Of a DNA stretch of 12,778 nt, positions 1 through 7,386 are shown in pieces. The translations under genes were made by a program, and so were the position numbers. The DNA is taken from positions 1 to 12,778 of the forward strand of contig CALCHI010000038.1 in NCBI GenBank assembly GCA_937901285.1. Reading direction: 5' to 3'. Position 1 is the first letter of the stretch. Every line of letters begins with the position of its first letter. A model generated the notes under the pieces. That model worked only from the letters and a program-made list of their open reading frames with translations, ran no database searches and was not told the DNA's origin. This DNA comes from UBA8437 sp003445035 (GTDB lineage: Bacteria; Planctomycetota; Planctomycetia; Planctomycetales; Planctomycetaceae).

Positions 1-768
1 AAGGGACAGATAGGATTCACCCTTAAGCAAGATACGATGGGCATAAGCCAGTTGGGGCGGTTCGACGATCAGACGGGTGAAATCGGCGATTGCGGCATCG
101 TAATTGCCGTTGTCGAAATGCACCTTGCCCCGCTCGCTGAATACGACCACCGTGAATTCCTCGGGGGCCACCTCGATCAAGGCATCGTGTTCGTTGATCC
201 TGGTCGCTTTGTCCAGGTCGGCGATGGCGGAATCGTAGTCCCCCGTCCTGGCGTGCGTCTGGCCTCGATAGAACACGGCCAACCGGAATTTCGGATCCAC
301 CTTGATGGCCTTATCGAAGGCTGCGATCGCCGGTTCGTAGGATTCGGTTTTCAGCAGGGCAAAGCCCCACCAGAAACACGCATCCGCACGGTCCGGATTC
401 CGCTCGTTCACCTCGGTGAAATCCTTCATCGCGGAATCGTAGTCGCCGGTCCAGATGTGCGTTCGACCGCGCCAGAACAACGAGTTGCCGTACTCGGCGG
501 GTGCGGTCGGATCGCCATCCGGCAGGAACTGGATCAGGGACTCTTCAAAATTGTCTTGCAGATCCTGCTGGCGATCGGGTTCCGGTTTCGGCCTGAGCCA
601 CTGGGGCAGAACCATCAAGCTGACAACCGAACCGACCAGGCCAGTCATCCAGACCGTTGTCTCAACACCGGATCGCTTGCCCAGCGCGACAAACACCGCA
701 ACGCCACCGAGCAGTAACAGGGACACAGCGATCCGGTACCGGGAATAAACAGAGCTTAGATCGGTCAT
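1..768 (-). CDS. Membrane-anchored tetratricopeptide (TPR) repeat protein, C-terminus cut by window edge
   Basis: The frame is open without a stop from the ATG at 768 to base 1, giving 256 codons; the C-terminus lies outside the window. Two hydrophobic segments near the N-terminus (about residues 12-30 and 38-57) suggest an inner-membrane anchor. They are followed by a charged linker (59-80) and at least four TPR-like units (about 94-125, 127-160, 162-194 and 208-237). Each unit carries the usual Gly-Asp-Tyr-Asp-Ser-Ala or Asn-Tyr-Asp-Ala-Ala-Ile turn and an Asn-Pro or Asp-Pro close. TPRs are protein-binding scaffolds, so an assembly or interaction role is likely, but the partner cannot be named. 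A purine-rich GGGAAG lies about seven bases before the ATG. It is the last gene of the leftward run, 245 bases after the kinase gene, and may have its own control. No enzyme motif is visible. Confidence 0.85.
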   Translation of the reverse strand, partial: MTDLSSVYSRYRIAVSLLLLGGVAVFVALGKRSGVETTVWMTGLVGSVVSLMVLPQWLRPKPEPDRQQDLQDNFEESLIQFLPDGDPTAPAEYGNSLFWRGRTHIWTGDYDSAMKDFTEVNERNPDRADACFWWGFALLKTESYEPAIAAFDKAIKVDPKFRLAVFYRGQTHARTGDYDSAIADLDKATRINEHDALIEVAPEEFTVVVFSERGKVHFDNGNYDAAIADFTRLIVEPPQLAYAHRILLKGESYLSL

Positions 769-827
769 CGTGAGTCTTCCCAATCTCAACCACAAAAAAC
801 GGCCACGTCGCGAAATGCCGAGCGAAA

Positions 828-853
828 CACGAACCGTGGATCCACAGTTCGTG
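828..853. repeat. 26-base near-perfect palindrome upstream of the TPR gene
   Basis: The left arm CACGAACcGTGGA (828-840) is the reverse complement of the right arm TCCACaGTTCGTG (841-853), with one mismatched pair (835/846) and no spacer. The centre lies about 72 bases upstream of the TPR start. Such symmetry fits an operator for a dimeric regulator, or a hairpin at the end of the kinase transcript. A T6 tract on the minus strand (795-800) begins 27 bases beyond the palindrome, too far for a standard intrinsic terminator. Its function is inferred only. Confidence 0.45.
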
Positions 854-893
854 CGATCAGCCGTGCCGGCGGCGGGATCATCGAAAAATACTC

Positions 894-1007
894 TCACTTG
901 AGCAACACGAGTTTGAAGATCGAGTCCTTGACGGTTGCCGAGTGTGGAATCCAACCCACACCGCCGCTCACAGTCCACCGCCAATGGTCAGGCTGCCGGC
1001 CGCCCAT
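894..1007 (-). CDS. Doubtful small ORF of 37 codons behind the kinase gene
   Basis: An ATG at 1007, seven bases after the kinase stop codon, opens a 37-codon frame ending in TGA at 894-896. The peptide is Trp/Gly-rich in its first half and ends in a basic-hydrophobic tail (Ile-Phe-Lys-Leu-Val-Leu-Leu-Lys). No Shine-Dalgarno sequence precedes the ATG, and I do not recognise the peptide. It could be a chance frame, the degraded 3' end of a lost gene, or a small coupled peptide. It is listed because it nearly fills an otherwise empty gap. Confidence 0.15.
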   Translation of the reverse strand: MGGRQPDHWRWTVSGGVGWIPHSATVKDSIFKLVLLK

Positions 1008-1013
1008 TCAGGG

Positions 1014-1820
1014 CTAGAGCCGGTGTTTGCAGGAGTGCCGGGCGATCGTCTTGCTCTTGCGAGCAACGCGGTCCAGCAGCGGCCGATCGGCATCACCGGG
1101 CCGATGCCCCAGGTAGACGCTCAGGAACCGAAACCGGTCAGCAGCCGACAGGTTGGCGGCCGAGTAGTTCAACTGAGCCAGGTCCTTGACGATCCAGCGA
1201 CGGCTCAGCCGCCGCAACCGGCGAGCACGACCCAGGTCCAACACAAAAACCGGTTCGCCCGGCTGGTCAACTCGGCAAAGCAGATGCCCGAGGTAGAAGT
1301 CCTGGTGGTGGATCCCGGCGTCGTGCATTCGACGTGCCAGCCCAGCGACCTCGCTGACCAACTGCTGGCGACGAGATGCGGCCAGAGACGGTTCTGCTGC
1401 AAGTGCCGAGAGTTTGCAACCCGGCTCGAGTGACTCGGTGAGCACAAACGACCCGCTGTCAGATTCTCCGAAAGCCACTGGAGTCATCGTCGGCAGACTG
1501 GCCTCGTGAAACCTCCACAGTGCCTCCCATTCGACCCGTGCTCCAAACACCGGATGGGTCAGTCGCAGCCAGGCCTTCAGGTATTCGCTCCACCGAGGGC
1601 GACGGTGCCGCTTGAGGAACCCCTCGAATTCGAACCCACTGCCACTCAGGCGAATCCGATCCGTTTGACGGTCGACGACCGCCTGCTTGACCACCTCACC
1701 CCCCTCGAAACTCATGAATGCCGACACTGTCGTCAGGCCGCAGGCTTCCAGTATCGGAACGTAGTTCCGGTTGACAGCCAACTGGCCATTGTCCCAGGCA
1801 GTGACCGGAGACACTGTCAT
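1014..1820 (-). CDS. Lipopolysaccharide kinase of the Kdo/WaaP/InaA type
   Basis: This 268-residue protein has the protein-kinase-like fold signatures of the Kdo/WaaP family, which phosphorylates sugars of the lipopolysaccharide core at the cytoplasmic face of the inner membrane. Visible elements are a candidate ATP-binding Lys70 (Phe-Leu-Lys-Arg), a Glu-Trp-Glu at 97-99 in the helix-C position, the catalytic loop His-His-Gln-Asp (171-174, Asp174 the probable base), and Asp195 in Leu-Asp-Leu-Gly-Arg as metal ligand. Arg-Trp-Ile-Val-Lys-Asp-Leu-Ala (208-215) follows, as is usual in this family. I chose the ATG at 1820 because it forms an ATGA overlap with the glycosyltransferase stop and has GGAG (1830-1833) nine bases upstream. 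An in-frame upstream start at 1859 would add 13 residues. The pairing with a GT4 enzyme supports a core-oligosaccharide role. The exact sugar acceptor is unknown. Confidence 0.8.
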   Translation of the reverse strand: MTVSPVTAWDNGQLAVNRNYVPILEACGLTTVSAFMSFEGGEVVKQAVVDRQTDRIRLSGSGFEFEGFLKRHRRPRWSEYLKAWLRLTHPVFGARVEWEALWRFHEASLPTMTPVAFGESDSGSFVLTESLEPGCKLSALAAEPSLAASRRQQLVSEVAGLARRMHDAGIHHQDFYLGHLLCRVDQPGEPVFVLDLGRARRLRRLSRRWIVKDLAQLNYSAANLSAADRFRFLSVYLGHRPGDADRPLLDRVARKSKTIARHSCKHRL

Positions 1821-2992
1821 GCCGCCCGTCTCCGCATTCGCTCGCTCGTTTCGCGACACACCTCCTGCAGAATTGCCTCGGTCGCTTCCACGGTCGCATC
1901 AAATGACCGGCCTGCAGCTACTCGGCAGCACGCGGTGGCCATCGCCGCCCGGTCCTCCGGCGACAGGTCACGAAAACTCTCGAGGCAGTCGGCCATGGCA
2001 CGACTATCCGCAGGGTCCTCGACCAGGAACCCGGTCTGCCCCGGTTCGACCAGGTCCACACCGCCGGCAGTCGTTGATGTCAAAACGGGCAACCCACAGG
2101 CCATTGCCTCCAGATTCACATTAGGGAACGGCTCATAAACCGTCGGCAGCACGAACAGGTCCCCCGCCCCATAGAAACGCGTGATGTCCGTACGGCGGCC
2201 ACCGAACCAAACGTGTTGACCGATACCCAGGCGGCCGGCCAATCGCTCGTAGCGGCTCCGAGGACCATCCCCCAGAACGGCCAATCGCCAAGGTGAAGCC
2301 GTCGGCCGAATCCTCTGGCAACGAGCCATCGCTTCAATCACCGTTGCCAGCCCCTTGCCGGCGAAGTCCATCGAGGCGAACACGAGCAGGAGAGCCGTTT
2401 CAGAGATTCCCAGTTCTGACCGCAGCGGCAAACGGTGCTCCCTGGCCCCTTCATGAAACGTCGACAGGTCGACTCCATTGGGAACCAGTTGCTGCTTCTG
2501 TGGAGGAACCCCGTACAGATCCTCGAGCAATTTTGCATCGACACTCGACTGCACGACCACACGTCGGACATCCGGATCGTTGTAGATCGTCCGTTCGAGA
2601 TCAATGAGAGTCGCATGGCGAGGATTGAAGCGTTGCCACCGGCCCAACACACCGGGGTAATTCACCTCGATCCAGTGAGCCTGGAGCCGCTCGGTGACGC
2701 GGACGGCATCAAGTCCGAAACTGCGTCCAAGACCATAGACGACATCAAAAGGCTGTTCGGATGCAGCCGCTCCGCACAACTGCGCAAACATCCGGTTCTG
2801 TCGCCACGATGGTCCACGTGGAACCCGGATCGGAACAAACGCCAATTCGTCCCGCAGTTCGGCGTCCATCGACCGACCGATCACCGTCACCTCGTGTCCC
2901 CGGGCGATCAGCCCTCGAGCCAGGTTGGCACAGTATCGTTCCGACCCACCTCGCCGCAGCGAGCAGTGATTCTTGACCAGTGCAACCTTCAC
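1817..2992 (-). CDS. GT4-family glycosyltransferase (WaaG-like, probable lipopolysaccharide core)
   Basis: The 391-residue protein is a two-domain GT-B glycosyltransferase of family GT4. It has the N-terminal Arg-Arg-Gly-Gly-Ser-Glu acceptor-side loop (13-18), the inter-domain Pro-Asn-Gly-Val-Asp-Leu (171-176), a Phe-Ala-Gly-Lys-Gly-Leu stretch (210-215) typical of nucleotide-sugar binding, and the family Glu-X7-Glu motif (Glu287 to Glu295). The opening and the PNGVDL region resemble WaaG-type core glucosyltransferases. It would transfer a sugar from a nucleotide donor to an envelope acceptor in the cytoplasm. The start is a GTG at 2992 with GAGG seven bases upstream. The stop overlaps the start of the kinase gene, so the two are probably translationally coupled and act on the same molecule. 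Donor and acceptor cannot be read from the sequence. A role in another envelope glycan is possible. Confidence 0.88.
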   Translation of the reverse strand: MKVALVKNHCSLRRGGSERYCANLARGLIARGHEVTVIGRSMDAELRDELAFVPIRVPRGPSWRQNRMFAQLCGAAASEQPFDVVYGLGRSFGLDAVRVTERLQAHWIEVNYPGVLGRWQRFNPRHATLIDLERTIYNDPDVRRVVVQSSVDAKLLEDLYGVPPQKQQLVPNGVDLSTFHEGAREHRLPLRSELGISETALLLVFASMDFAGKGLATVIEAMARCQRIRPTASPWRLAVLGDGPRSRYERLAGRLGIGQHVWFGGRRTDITRFYGAGDLFVLPTVYEPFPNVNLEAMACGLPVLTSTTAGGVDLVEPGQTGFLVEDPADSRAMADCLESFRDLSPEDRAAMATACCRVAAGRSFDATVEATEAILQEVCRETSERMRRRAA

Positions 2993-3190
2993 GCAACACC
3001 CTCATCTCCGGTTTCGGGCAGCATTGAAGGGAGATGGAACCGGTTTGTCCAGACGAAGATCCTGCCTCATCTCATCGAATCCAACGAGGCCGAAAACTCC
3101 CGGGACAGATCGCCGGGCGGCTTCTCCTTGTTCGCACCAGCAGCCCGACAGCCGGCATCCCGCCCCAAGATGCAGGACAACCGAACCGGG

Positions 3191-4033
3191 CTACTTCTTT
3201 GATTGCCGTTCGATGAACTCCAACGAGCGTTTGATGACCTCGCTGGTGATCCCCATGTGTCCCTTGTCCGGATAGCGGTGGAACGTGTGGGGAGTCTTCG
3301 CCTTCTTGAGAGCATCGATCATCAACAGTGCATTGGCGATCGGAACCGAACGATCGTTGTCCGAGTGGAGAATCAACAGCGGCTTGGTCTTGCCAGTGAC
3401 GTGGTTGACCGGAGAGGCCAGCTTGCGGGCGGCGATGGCGTCACCCCGGCTGGGTGTCCAGATGTTGCCCCAACTGAGCGTGGTCAGTTCGTAGTTGGCC
3501 GCAACGCTGATCGCTGCCCGGAAATCGTTGCTCGACTTCTCCCATCCCCCGGTCCGTGGAAACGGCCCGTCGCCGAACGTGGCAGCCAGGGATACCATGT
3601 GACCGCCGGCCGATTGTCCGATCAGGAAGATCCGCTTCGTATCGATGTTGAACGTCTTCGCGAAGGTGTGAACAAAGCGGATGGCACACTGAACGTCCTG
3701 GTAACAGGCCGGTGCGGGAGTGCATCCCACCAGCCGGTAGTCGATCGACATCGCGAACATCCCGAAGCCGGCCCACTGCTTGACGACAATCGTGGATCGG
3801 TCCCGCTTGTGCCCCCCCCGCCAACGTCCTCCATGAACCGAGATGATCGCCGGGATCGGCTTGTCCGATTCCGGATAGGCGATGTCAGCCAGCAAGCCGG
3901 CCCCATGAACCCGGCCATAGACGACATCCTGTTTCTCGATAATCTTGCGGCCTGTCGGCTCGGCCGAAACCGCAACAGCGGCAGGCAGCAGCAGCACGAC
4001 CCAACACGTGACTGAAATTCTCAAAACGGACAT
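3191..4033 (-). CDS. Exported alpha/beta hydrolase, esterase type (BD-FAE-like)
   Basis: The protein has 280 residues. Residues 1-24 form a signal peptide with a hydrophobic core and a Val-Ser-Ala cleavage site. The mature part shows a full alpha/beta-hydrolase set: oxyanion motif His-Gly-Gly (67-69), nucleophile elbow Gly-Gln-Ser-Ala-Gly (Ser141), acid Asp227 in His-Ser-Asp-Asn-Asp-Arg-Ser-Val-Pro, and His259 in Lys-Gly-His-Met-Gly. This arrangement is that of the BD-FAE/carbohydrate-esterase branch, whose members remove acyl groups from plant or algal polysaccharides or cleave small esters. The enzyme should act in the periplasm or outside the cell. The ATG at 4033 has a strong AGGAG (4042-4046) eight bases upstream. 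It lies 60 bases behind the TerC gene. No sulfatase or glycoside hydrolase is nearby to suggest a substrate. Lipase or peptidase activity is less likely but not excluded. Confidence 0.85.
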   Translation of the reverse strand: MSVLRISVTCWVVLLLPAAVAVSAEPTGRKIIEKQDVVYGRVHGAGLLADIAYPESDKPIPAIISVHGGRWRGGHKRDRSTIVVKQWAGFGMFAMSIDYRLVGCTPAPACYQDVQCAIRFVHTFAKTFNIDTKRIFLIGQSAGGHMVSLAATFGDGPFPRTGGWEKSSNDFRAAISVAANYELTTLSWGNIWTPSRGDAIAARKLASPVNHVTGKTKPLLILHSDNDRSVPIANALLMIDALKKAKTPHTFHRYPDKGHMGITSEVIKRSLEFIERQSKK

Positions 4034-4093
4034 GGCATTGGCTCCTTCACGTGGAATGACGGGGCTAGACCATCCGGTTCGGCCCCCACGAAT

Positions 4094-4882
4094 TTATGAC
4101 ACCTCATGCTGAGACTCGGCTGACTCGCGCCCCTCGGTGGCCCGGTCGAGCAAGGCTTGTGCCGCATCGTTGACCAGCAAGATCACGATGATGAACAACA
4201 GCAAACCGTTGGAGAAATGGCTGCCGGTCCCGTCGACCAGCAACTTGGTCGCGATGACAGCCAGGATCGACAACATCAGCACCGCGAAGTGCTTGTTCTT
4301 GGAGACGATGGCACTGATGGGAATCATGCCGAAGATCATGATCACCGAGGCAATCAGGATGGCCGCAACCATCCACCCGAACTGGGTGTTGAGGTCCATG
4401 ATTGCGACTGCAGCGAAGACAGAATCGAGACTGAAGAGAATGTTCATGGATACCAGGTACCCGACCACGGTCGCGATTCTCATCCAGCCGACCCCGGTTT
4501 TCGTCGCGGTGTGGTCGGCACCGGTCATCTCCTCGCGGAGCTTGTGGTAGTACTCCCAAACCGCCATCGCCATGATCACCAATCCGCCAACAAACAGCAC
4601 CAGGCTCATCCACGTCAGTTCCTCGGGATGCTGGCTGAACCAGCGATTCGGTAGCCAGCCGTATCCCGGAAGGGATCCTTCCAGGAAAGAAAAACGCGAC
4701 AGGCAGAACAGGAATCCCACCCGCAACAACGCCGCCAGTACCAGCGCCGCCGAACGCGCCCGCAGGTGTTGCCGCTTCTCCATGTTGAGTCCCTTCAACG
4801 AGAACTCGATGAGCAGGGCGTTGTCGATTCCGAGCCCGGCGCTTAGGAACAGCAGCGAAACAAACGGCACAAAAACGTCCAC
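4094..4882 (-). CDS. TerC-family integral membrane protein
   Basis: This polytopic membrane protein of about 262 residues belongs to the TerC family. Family signatures are Gly-Leu-Gly-Ile-Asp-Asn-Ala-Leu (around Asp20-Asn21) in the first helix and Phe-Ser-Leu-Asp-Ser-Val (around Asp153) after a central loop. These acidic intramembrane residues are thought to bind metal. Characterised relatives export Mn(II) or other divalent metals, or assist metal loading of exported proteins; others belong to tellurite resistance. About six to seven hydrophobic segments are visible, with a hydrophilic central loop (about 112-130 in this numbering). I prefer the GTG at 4882 because GGAAGGA (4891-4897) lies eight bases upstream. 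A GTG at 4936 would add 18 polar residues, lacks a ribosome site and falls inside an inverted repeat. The gene sits 92 bases behind the dioxygenase. A metal-transport role is inferred from the family only. Confidence 0.82.
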   Translation of the reverse strand: MDVFVPFVSLLFLSAGLGIDNALLIEFSLKGLNMEKRQHLRARSAALVLAALLRVGFLFCLSRFSFLEGSLPGYGWLPNRWFSQHPEELTWMSLVLFVGGLVIMAMAVWEYYHKLREEMTGADHTATKTGVGWMRIATVVGYLVSMNILFSLDSVFAAVAIMDLNTQFGWMVAAILIASVIMIFGMIPISAIVSKNKHFAVLMLSILAVIATKLLVDGTGSHFSNGLLLFIIVILLVNDAAQALLDRATEGRESAESQHEVS

Positions 4883-4890
4883 GACGTGAG

Positions 4891-4897
4891 TCCTTCC
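4891..4897 (-). promoter_or_regulatory. Ribosome binding site deciding the TerC start
   Basis: Read on the minus strand the bases are GGAAGGA, eight bases before the GTG at 4882. The longer alternative start at 4936 has no comparable purine tract, so this site favours the shorter protein. Confidence 0.6.
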
Positions 4898-4909
4898 TGA
4901 AGGCGAATC

Positions 4910-4960
4910 GAGAGATTTCTCTGCCGGACCAATCACACGGCCATCGGCTGTGCCCGGCAG
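4910..4960 (-). other. Inverted repeats in the leader of the TerC gene
   Basis: On the minus strand CTGCCGG (4960-4954) pairs with CCGGCAG (4927-4921). Inside lies a smaller hairpin, CACaGCC/GGCcGTG around a GAT loop. Just downstream AGAGA and TCTCT (4921-4910) form a second small stem. There is no U-tract, so a simple intrinsic terminator behind the dioxygenase gene is unlikely. A structured 5' leader for TerC is possible. I do not see the conserved purine-rich core of the yybP-ykoY manganese riboswitch. Confidence 0.35.
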
Positions 4961-4974
4961 TCACAACGGTTGGA

Positions 4975-5850
4975 TCACTGGGCGTTTTTGTCAAGCTGCA
5001 GTTGGCTTCCGCATGCGGAGACCGGCGCCTGACCCTTGATCGTCACGCGATGACCTCGACGACGGTGGGGGTAGTAGTCCCACAGCGCATGGTGCTGAGC
5101 GCAACGGTTGTCCCAGAAGACGACCGATCCGGATCGCCACTGGTAACGGCACTGGAACTCCGGCTGCTCGATCCTCTGGAACAACATTCTCAGCAACGCA
5201 TCGCTTTCCACCTCACCCAGTTCAACGATACGGCTGGTGAAGATGCGATTGACGAACAGTACCTTGCGACCGCTGACCGGGTGGACACAGACCACCGGAT
5301 GTTCCGACCGTGGATACGTCCGGGGCTCGTCCGGCATCCCGTCGTAACGATCCCGGTAGACCAACTCGCCATCGTGCACCGCGTTCAGTCCTTCGAGGAA
5401 TCGCTGCATCGATGGCGAGAGCGACTCGAAGACGGCCGACATGTTGGCAAACAGCGTGTCTCCTCCGGTCGGCGGCACCTCCAGCATCTGCAGGATCGTC
5501 CCCATCGGAGGCTCGGGGTCGCACGACACATCCGAGTGCCAATCCTCGCCGGCGATCCGTGTCGTCGTCTCGTCGCTGTAGATTTCCATGACCTCCGGAT
5601 GACCTTCGACGAGCCGCGGCCACGCCGGGTGCACGTGCAACGCTCCGAAGTGTTCCCCCAGCGTTTTCTGCTGGACCGGGGTCAGCCTCTGGTCCTCGAA
5701 GAACAGCACACAATGTTCGGCCAGGACCCTCAAGAGCTTGTCGACCATCGAGCCATCAAGCGGCTGTGAGAGATCGACTCCCGCCACGCGTGCACCGCAA
5801 TGCGGCGTGGCCCTGGTGATCTCGAGTTGCGTTCGTGGCGACATGTTCAT
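4975..5850 (-). CDS. TauD/TfdA-family Fe(II)/2-oxoglutarate-dependent dioxygenase
   Basis: The enzyme has about 291 residues, the usual TauD length. It carries the iron-binding triad His105-X-Asp107 (Trp-His-Ser-Asp) and His253 (Ala-Gln-His-His-Ala), with Arg268 (Gly-His-Arg-Val-Thr-Ile) placed to bind the 2-oxoglutarate carboxylate. Trp-Asp-Asn-Arg-Cys (246-250) before the distal His is typical of the family. Members hydroxylate small acids such as taurine, alkyl sulfates, 2,4-D or quaternary amines; the substrate here cannot be read. The open frame extends upstream to 6084, but those 78 codons lie inside the DUF1501 gene in another frame and have no family similarity. I therefore place the start at the ATG at 5850 (a second ATG lies at 5844). 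It follows the DUF1501 stop by 28 bases and is probably cotranscribed with it. No clear Shine-Dalgarno sequence precedes it. Confidence 0.88.
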   Translation of the reverse strand: MNMSPRTQLEITRATPHCGARVAGVDLSQPLDGSMVDKLLRVLAEHCVLFFEDQRLTPVQQKTLGEHFGALHVHPAWPRLVEGHPEVMEIYSDETTTRIAGEDWHSDVSCDPEPPMGTILQMLEVPPTGGDTLFANMSAVFESLSPSMQRFLEGLNAVHDGELVYRDRYDGMPDEPRTYPRSEHPVVCVHPVSGRKVLFVNRIFTSRIVELGEVESDALLRMLFQRIEQPEFQCRYQWRSGSVVFWDNRCAQHHALWDYYPHRRRGHRVTIKGQAPVSACGSQLQLDKNAQ

Positions 5851-5878
5851 GTGAACACGAGAGCGTCCGTCGGGTCTC

Positions 5879-7297
5879 TCAGCCGATGACCGCTTCGATC
5901 GGCTGGCCACCGTGCGAGATGCCGATGGGTCGGCCCAGCCGGTCGGGTACGGTCGAATCGGAATCCACGCCCAGCAGCGTGTAGATTGTCGCCACCAGGT
6001 CACCGGGTGAAACCGGGTGATCGATCGGGTAGCCGGCGTGTTTGTCGGTTGTTCCATGGACAACTCCACGACGGGTCCCGCCACCCAGCATCAGGCAGAA
6101 ACCGCACTGCGGCCAGTGGTCACGACCGGCTTTCTTGCCGATCCGCGGAGTGCGACCCATCTCGCCGGTGACGATCACCAGCGTCGTGTCCAGCAGCCCA
6201 CGATCCTCGAGATCATCGAGCAATGCCGTGAGCATCTGGTCGAGCATCGGCAGGTGGAACCGCAGCATGTTGAAGTTGTTCTGGTGCGTGTCCCAGTGAC
6301 CGCCGTAGTTTTCCACGGCACACTCCCAGTGGAACGCAACAAACGTCGAGCCGGCCTCGACCAGCCGCCGGGCGGCCAGCAGGCTGCTGCCGTAAAGATG
6401 CCGCCCGTAACGATCGCGGACGCGGCCGGGTTCCTGCGACAGGTCGAACGCATCACGAGTCTTGCTCGACGTCAGCATCTCCAGGGCCCGCCGCTGGAAA
6501 CTGCTGAAACCATCCATCGCCCGCGACGACTCCATGGCCGACACCTTCGAGTCGATCTGCTGCAGCAACGACCGGCGGTTTCCGAAACGCTCGGCGGTGA
6601 CCTGGGGCAGTGCATCGAGAGCCGGCAACAGCGAGTCGCCAATCGGTTCAACCGGATCGTAAAACGTGCCCTTCCGGTCGAACTTCGGGTCGCAGACGGT
6701 AAACAGAGGATCACAGCTTTGCCCAAGGTACCCGGCGTGAGCCCCGGGTCGCGGGTTCTGCGAATGTCCGGGCAGGGCGGGCATGAAGACGTACCCCGGT
6801 ACGTCACGGCGGGTCCGACCGAGGAACTGCAGCACCGACCCCATGCTGGGATGATCGTGAGGCTGGGGTCCGGTGCTGGTGTTCTTGCCGCCGGCGAATC
6901 CCGAAAACACCGCGTAGGGGTGGTGGCTGTTGTAGCCGTGAGTGACAGTCCGAATCAGAGATGCGTCGCGCATGCGACGAGACGTCCGGGGCAGGTGTTC
7001 ACAGATCTGAACACCCGGCACCGACGTCGAGATTGGCTTGAACTCGCCACGGATGTTCGACGGCGCCTTCGGCTTCAGGTCGAACATGTCGATGTGGCTC
7101 GGGCCGCCAAAGAGATTGACGAGCACGACCGCGTTGGCGGCTGCCGGCCGATCGACCGGGTTCTCCCCGGCGTCGGCCGCCTGCAGGAGACGCGGCAGGG
7201 TCATCGTCGGAAACAACGACAGACCCCCGACGCTCAGCAAATCACGCCGGGTCCAGCCGTCACAGGCTCGCGATGGTCGACCAAGAACCCTGAGCAA
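5879..7297 (-). CDS. DUF1501 protein with twin-arginine-type signal, sulfatase-fold family
   Basis: A protein of 472 residues from the DUF1501 family, greatly expanded in planctomycetes and distantly related to the alkaline phosphatase/sulfatase fold. The N-terminus carries Thr-Arg-Arg-Asp-Leu-Leu (16-21) before a hydrophobic stretch, a likely Tat export signal. Further landmarks are Phe-Gly-Gly-Pro-Ser-His (63-68), Gly-Glu-Met-Gly-Arg-Thr-Pro-Arg (378-385) and Gly-Arg-Asp-His-Trp-Pro (391-396). The frame reaches back to a GTG at 7417, but I choose the TTG at 7297. From there the protein opens with Leu-Arg-Val-Leu-Gly-Arg-Pro-Ser-Arg-Ala-Cys-Asp-Gly, the usual DUF1501 beginning. GGAG (7305-7308) lies seven bases upstream, and a promoter-like pair sits just ahead. 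The 40 extra codons look non-coding. The biochemical activity of the family is not established. It probably shares a transcript with the dioxygenase. Confidence 0.85.
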   Translation of the reverse strand: MLRVLGRPSRACDGWTRRDLLSVGGLSLFPTMTLPRLLQAADAGENPVDRPAAANAVVLVNLFGGPSHIDMFDLKPKAPSNIRGEFKPISTSVPGVQICEHLPRTSRRMRDASLIRTVTHGYNSHHPYAVFSGFAGGKNTSTGPQPHDHPSMGSVLQFLGRTRRDVPGYVFMPALPGHSQNPRPGAHAGYLGQSCDPLFTVCDPKFDRKGTFYDPVEPIGDSLLPALDALPQVTAERFGNRRSLLQQIDSKVSAMESSRAMDGFSSFQRRALEMLTSSKTRDAFDLSQEPGRVRDRYGRHLYGSSLLAARRLVEAGSTFVAFHWECAVENYGGHWDTHQNNFNMLRFHLPMLDQMLTALLDDLEDRGLLDTTLVIVTGEMGRTPRIGKKAGRDHWPQCGFCLMLGGGTRRGVVHGTTDKHAGYPIDHPVSPGDLVATIYTLLGVDSDSTVPDRLGRPIGISHGGQPIEAVIG

Positions 7298-7356
7298 AAC
7301 ACGGCTCCACTGTCTGGATTTCGCCTGCGTTTCCCGAAACTTCCGGACTGACGGCG

Positions 7357-7386
7357 AGTGTACGCCACTGATCTGATTGTCGTCAA
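7357..7386 (-). promoter_or_regulatory. Candidate sigma70-like promoter for the DUF1501 gene
   Basis: On the minus strand TTGACG (7386-7381) and TACACT (7362-7357) are separated by 18 bases. A transcript would begin near 7350, leaving about 53 bases of leader before the TTG start at 7297. A transcript starting here could not use the upstream GTG at 7417. Confidence 0.4.

Noticed and set aside
37..717. Plus-strand open frame of 226 codons at the left edge
   Set aside because: The opposite strand reads as a TPR protein with regular repeats and a membrane anchor, so the plus-strand frame is a shadow.
2993..3190. Possible promoter or small gene in the 198-base gap before the glycosyltransferase
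   Set aside because: I found only weak -35/-10 resemblances and short GC stems; nothing stands out from background.
5851..6084. Upstream 78-codon extension of the dioxygenase frame
   Set aside because: It lies inside the DUF1501 coding region in another frame, has Arg/Ser-rich composition, and the TauD family begins at the Met-Asn-Met-Ser-Pro start.
6017..7351. Long plus-strand open frame of 444 codons opposite the DUF1501 gene
   Set aside because: It is a high-GC antisense shadow: its product is Arg/Gln/Val-rich without domains, while the minus strand encodes a complete DUF1501 protein with motifs.
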